64,000 nucleotides of DNA from Chryseobacterium sp. ISL-80 (GTDB lineage: Bacteria > Bacillota > Bacilli > Bacillales > Cytobacillaceae): contig JAGGQZ010000013.1 of the NCBI GenBank assembly GCA_018613055.1, positions 310,001 to 374,000 of the forward strand, given 5' to 3'. Each line of letters starts with the position of its first letter. The first letter of the stretch is position 1. Made by a program: the position numbers and the translations under genes. Below are positions 61,099-64,000 of the stretch, piece after piece. The notes beneath the pieces were generated by a model, which saw only the letters and a program-made list of their open reading frames with translations, searched no databases and was not told the origin of the DNA.

Positions 61099-61787
61099 GC
61101 AGACAATTTCGTGTCGCGCTGGCTGGAAACCCTAATACGGGGAAAAGCACATTGTTCAATGCACTGACGGGATTGAAACAGCACACGGGAAACTGGGCAG
61201 GAAAGACGGTCGAATTAAAGGAAGGTTCCTTTCAATACAAAGGCAACACTTTTAATCTAGTGGATTTGCCTGGTACCTATTCGCTTTATTCCAATTCTCT
61301 TGATGAAGAAGTGGCCCGCAACTATATCGTGTTCGAAAAACCTGATCTCACACTCGTCGTATTAGACGCTACTGCATTGGAAAGGAACTTTAACCTGGCT
61401 CTGCAAGTACTTGAGATGACCGGCCAGGTAATCATCTGCATCAATTTAATCGATGAGGCCGAGAAAATGGGCATTAAAATTAATGAAAAAATCTTAATGA
61501 GACGGCTGGGGGTACCGGTCATCAAGATCTCCGCCAGGAATAAAACTGGCATCCCAGCCCTGCTCGATGCTATGGACCGGCTGATGAGTGGTGAAATCAC
61601 CTGTAATCCTATACCGATCACCTATGATGAAGAAATCGAAGAAAAGATTGCCGTCCTCATGCCGTTGCTCAAACAGCTCGGGAATAGCCAAATCCCATCC
61701 CGATGGCTTGCTTTGCGATTGCTTGATGGAGATAAAGCTTTACTTGATGAAATCAGCAAGCGGCAGCAGCCTGAGGAGGTATTGTGA
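61095..61787 (+). CDS. feoB: FeoB N-terminal GTPase, separate polypeptide
   Basis: The G-protein part of ferrous iron transporter FeoB as its own gene. 230 residues: G1 GNPNTGKST, G2 region with HTGNWAGKTVE, G3 DLPGTYSL, G4-like NLID and G5 near SARNKTG, then a helical GDI-like region (about 175-225). In the usual FeoB this is fused to the membrane domain; here a stop at 61785 ends it and the second part starts at an overlapping GTG. Confidence 0.9.
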   Translation: MSRQFRVALAGNPNTGKSTLFNALTGLKQHTGNWAGKTVELKEGSFQYKGNTFNLVDLPGTYSLYSNSLDEEVARNYIVFEKPDLTLVVLDATALERNFNLALQVLEMTGQVIICINLIDEAEKMGIKINEKILMRRLGVPVIKISARNKTGIPALLDAMDRLMSGEITCNPIPITYDEEIEEKIAVLMPLLKQLGNSQIPSRWLALRLLDGDKALLDEISKRQQPEEVL

Positions 61788-63190
61788 AAATGGAATCTCA
61801 ATCATTGAATCATAATCGGCTCCTTGACGAAATTCTTCATCAAGCTGAAAAACTATCAACCTCTGATTCCCGTGACCGCATCGTCGAGAAGCTCTACCAG
61901 AATAGCAGCCAATTGGTGCAGGCTGGAGTTACTTACACGAAAAATAAGCATGCTCAGCGCACAGAAAAATTAGATGCCATTTTTACTTCCCCATTCCTTG
62001 GTTTCCCGATTATGTTAGTGATGCTCGGGGTGGTCTTTTATTTAACAATTGCCGGGGCCAATGTTCCATCTGCCAAGCTGGCTGAATTTTTTGGATGGAT
62101 AGAAGGTTATGTCACCTTGTTTTTTGAAATGATCCATGCCCCTGAATGGCTTCATGGTGTACTTGTCCTAGGGTTCTATCGTGGCACAACATGGGTAATC
62201 AGTGTCATGCTCCCGCCGATGGCAATTTTTTTCCCGACATTTGCCCTCCTAGAAAACTATGGCTATCTCCCACGAGTTGCCTTCAATATGGACCGACTTT
62301 TTAAATCTGTTGGCGCTCATGGAAAGCAATCGCTGACAATGGCAATGGGTTTTGGGTGTAATGCAGCTGCGATGTTGTCAACGAGGATCATCGAATCGCC
62401 ACGGGAAAGAATGCTGGCGATTCTAACGAATAATTTTGTACCTTGCAACGGAAGATGGGGCACACTGATTGTCCTTGCTTCATTGTTCATGGCTTCAGGC
62501 TTCACGGGCGGAATGGCGATGGTCGTGACCACTTCGGTCATCGTGGGAATTGTATTGTTTGGAATCATCGTGACATTCTTCGTATCATGGGTCCTTTCAA
62601 AAACAATGCTAAAAGGAGTTCCGACACATTATACACTGGAACTGCCTCCATATCGTAAACCGAAAATATTCGATACCGTGATCAGGGCTTCTCTTACAAA
62701 ATCGCTTTCCGTGTTAAATAGGGCTGTAAAAGTCGCCGCACCCGCCGCCGTGCTGACATGGGTCTTCGCCAACATCGATATAGGCGGCACTAGCATCCTC
62801 CTGCACATCGTTCACTTTTTGGATCCCTTGGGACAAATACTGGGGCTGGATGGATATATCCTGATGGCTTTCTTGATTGGCTTGCCAGCAAATGAAATCG
62901 TGCTCCCCGTCCTGTTGATGGGATATTTATCAACAGGCGAATTGATTGATGTGGAAGGAATCGGGGATTTGAAGCAAATCTTCCTTGACCATGGCTGGAC
63001 CTGGCTGACAGCTCTCAATATGATGTTGTTTTCACTCCTGCATTATCCTTGCGGAACCACATTGATCAATATTTATAAAGAGACCAAAAGCAAGAAATGG
63101 ACCTTTATGGCATTCGCGATACCGACTGTCATCGCTTTACTCGTAACCTTTGTCATCGCGCAACTGGCAAATTTCTTTGGATGGGTGTAA
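61784..63190 (+). CDS. feoB: FeoB C-terminal membrane permease, separate polypeptide
   Basis: The membrane part of FeoB, 468 residues, with about nine hydrophobic segments, the FeoB/nucleoside-recognition (Gate) motifs VSVMLPP, FLPGF-type GYLPRVAFNMDRLF, GFGCNAAAMLSTRIIESPRERMLAILTNNFVPCNGRW with the two conserved cysteines, and ANEIVLPVLLMGY. GTG at 61784 overlaps the GTPase stop and follows GAGGAGGT; an ATG at 61790 is also possible. The overlap with a proper ribosome site suggests a true two-gene arrangement. Confidence 0.9.
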   Translation: MKMESQSLNHNRLLDEILHQAEKLSTSDSRDRIVEKLYQNSSQLVQAGVTYTKNKHAQRTEKLDAIFTSPFLGFPIMLVMLGVVFYLTIAGANVPSAKLAEFFGWIEGYVTLFFEMIHAPEWLHGVLVLGFYRGTTWVISVMLPPMAIFFPTFALLENYGYLPRVAFNMDRLFKSVGAHGKQSLTMAMGFGCNAAAMLSTRIIESPRERMLAILTNNFVPCNGRWGTLIVLASLFMASGFTGGMAMVVTTSVIVGIVLFGIIVTFFVSWVLSKTMLKGVPTHYTLELPPYRKPKIFDTVIRASLTKSLSVLNRAVKVAAPAAVLTWVFANIDIGGTSILLHIVHFLDPLGQILGLDGYILMAFLIGLPANEIVLPVLLMGYLSTGELIDVEGIGDLKQIFLDHGWTWLTALNMMLFSLLHYPCGTTLINIYKETKSKKWTFMAFAIPTVIALLVTFVIAQLANFFGWV

Positions 63191-63191
63191 A

Positions 63192-63252
63192 AATAAGCAT
63201 AAGGGCCTGCTAAGTGGGTTGGTCCTTATGCTTATTCATTTTCCCTCGGCAG
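63192..63252 (+). terminator. terminator-like hairpin after feoAB
   Basis: AATAAGCATAAGG pairs perfectly with CCTTATGCTTATT (63234-63246) over a 29-base loop, followed by CATTTTCC. Confidence 0.75.
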
Positions 63253-63301
63253 AATGGGTTTTGGGGTATAGGATAAAATAGTGAGACAAGGAGTGAAGCG
63301 A

Positions 63302-63823
63302 ATGTCCAAAGATGCTTTGTCAAAATGGATAAAGTTTGGCGGCTACATAGTTACTGCATTGTTTGCTGGTCTATTGATCCCAGGCTTCTTCACTGGTGAA
63401 ACAGATTTAATGAGCGAGCTTTACGAGAAGGTTGGATCAATAGCCGAAATAGGAGCAATCGCAGCCTTTGCACTCTGGCTGGCCAGAATCTTATTCCTGC
63501 AATTAAAAAAACGGAAAGTTGGATTTCTGAAGTGGGTCCAGTTAGCCTTCAAGCTTTTAAGAGAGCATCATACACTCATTGGCTGGGCTGCTTTTTCAGG
63601 AGCGCTTGCGCATGGCTCTTATTTTTTCCTGCAAACAAATGAAGAATGGGAAAGCATCTACAGCGGATTAGCGACATTGATTGGGTTTGCTTTCCTTGTA
63701 ACCTTTGGCTTGATCCTGGACAAGTGGGCCAAGGGGAAGAAGTATCTCGCGTATAAAAAAATCCACCAGGCATTCGCAATTGTGTTTGGGATTGCATTAG
63801 GTGCTCATCTCCTGTTCGGTTAA
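63302..63823 (+). CDS. four-helix membrane protein with conserved histidines
   Basis: A 173-residue protein with about four or five membrane segments (about 15-33, 48-68, 85-110, 120-140, 152-172). Histidines in REHHTLIGW, ALAHGSYFF, KIHQAF and GAHLLFG fall in or near the helices, a pattern like small cytochrome b or ferric-reductase-like membrane proteins. This is suggestive, not proven. The frame reaches 63281, but AAGGAGTG precedes the ATG at 63302. Next to an iron uptake operon, a redox role is plausible. Confidence 0.65.
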   Translation: MSKDALSKWIKFGGYIVTALFAGLLIPGFFTGETDLMSELYEKVGSIAEIGAIAAFALWLARILFLQLKKRKVGFLKWVQLAFKLLREHHTLIGWAAFSGALAHGSYFFLQTNEEWESIYSGLATLIGFAFLVTFGLILDKWAKGKKYLAYKKIHQAFAIVFGIALGAHLLFG

Positions 63824-63827
63824 GGTC

Positions 63828-63860
63828 TAAAAAAAAGACTCCAGAAATGTCCGGAGTCTT
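63828..63860 (-). terminator. terminator of the multicopper oxidase gene (minus strand)
   Basis: AAGACTCC and GGAGTCTT arms over ten bases, with a T-run on the minus strand (plus-strand A-run 63829-63837). It could also serve the plus-strand membrane protein gene. Confidence 0.85.
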
Positions 63861-64000
63861 ACTCTTCTACCGTGAACTGTCCCATCATCCCGGAGTCCTC
63901 ATGCTCTAGGATATGGCAGTGATACATGAAAAGTCCTTTGTGATCAAATGTCGCTATCACCCTCACTTTTTCACCCGGTGAAACCAGAATTGTATCCTTC
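63859..64000 (-). CDS. multicopper oxidase, C-terminal end (5' part outside window)
   Basis: Only the last 47 codons are present. They read from the window edge through SPGEKVRVIATFDHKGLFMYHCHILEHEDSGMMGQF to the stop at 63859. The stretch HCHILEHEDSGMM carries the type 1 and type 3 copper ligands of multicopper oxidases (HCHxxxHxxxGM). Relatives include spore-coat CotA and copper-tolerance oxidases; which one cannot be told from the end alone. Confidence 0.9.
   Translation of the reverse strand, partial: KDTILVSPGEKVRVIATFDHKGLFMYHCHILEHEDSGMMGQFTVEE

Overview
The window looks like chromosomal DNA from a motile, naturally competent, endospore-forming low-GC Gram-positive of the Bacillaceae (Bacillus sensu lato). 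The evidence is the gene order tag genes - tagU - yvyE - degSU - degV - comF - flgM/N/K/L - fliW - csrA - hag - fliD/S/T - hpf - secA - prfB - cccB - ftsEX - ctpB - minJ, which follows the Bacillus subtilis 300-310 degree region. Bacillus-type Shine-Dalgarno sequences, sigma-D promoters, an Sda checkpoint gene and a tricistronic GerA-type germination operon agree with this. Genus cannot be fixed from sequence alone.

Region 1 (1-9.2 kb) is cell-surface polymer synthesis: the end of a dTDP-rhamnose operon, then wall teichoic acid genes tagD, a tagB-like glycerophosphotransferase, the TagGH exporter, tagA, tagO, and on the other strand the LCP ligase tagU and yvyE. Region 2 (9.2-16 kb) holds regulation and competence: degSU, a previously uncalled sda, degV, comFA, comFC. 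A dense cluster of DnaA-box-like 9-mers sits just upstream of comFA. Region 3 (15.4-30.3 kb) is the late flagellar block (yvyF, flgM, flgN, flgK, flgL, yviE, fliW, csrA, hag, yvyC, fliD, fliS, fliT). Sigma-D promoters lie before flgM and yvyC, and a CsrA-type hairpin lies in the hag leader. Two AT-rich glycosyltransferase genes between hag and yvyC probably glycosylate flagellin.

Region 4 (30.3-36 kb) is hpf (overlapping sigma-B/sigma-H promoter), a DUF1028 gene, secA and prfB with its programmed +1 frameshift. Region 5 (36-48.2 kb) contains a NERD protein, a four-domain CoA-disulfide-reductase/rhodanese/TusA/DsrE fusion, a YitT protein, cytochrome c-551, ftsEX with an M23 peptidase, ctpB and minJ. 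Region 6 (48.2-64 kb) is accessory: a GerA-family operon followed by a decaying 77-bp tandem repeat of its own 3' end, a T-box-controlled sodium symporter, isoaspartyl dipeptidase, chromate transporter, FetAB-like exporter with PadR regulator, two frameshifted genes, a FeoA/split-FeoB iron system, a membrane protein and the end of a multicopper oxidase.

The most unusual non-coding structures are the DnaA-box cluster at comFA and three intergenic arrays of short motifs repeated at 21-bp spacing (37.1, 46.8 and 55.4 kb). Two of those arrays share the motif CGTAGAGAAT in opposite orientations. All functional calls come from reading the sequence; no database search was run.
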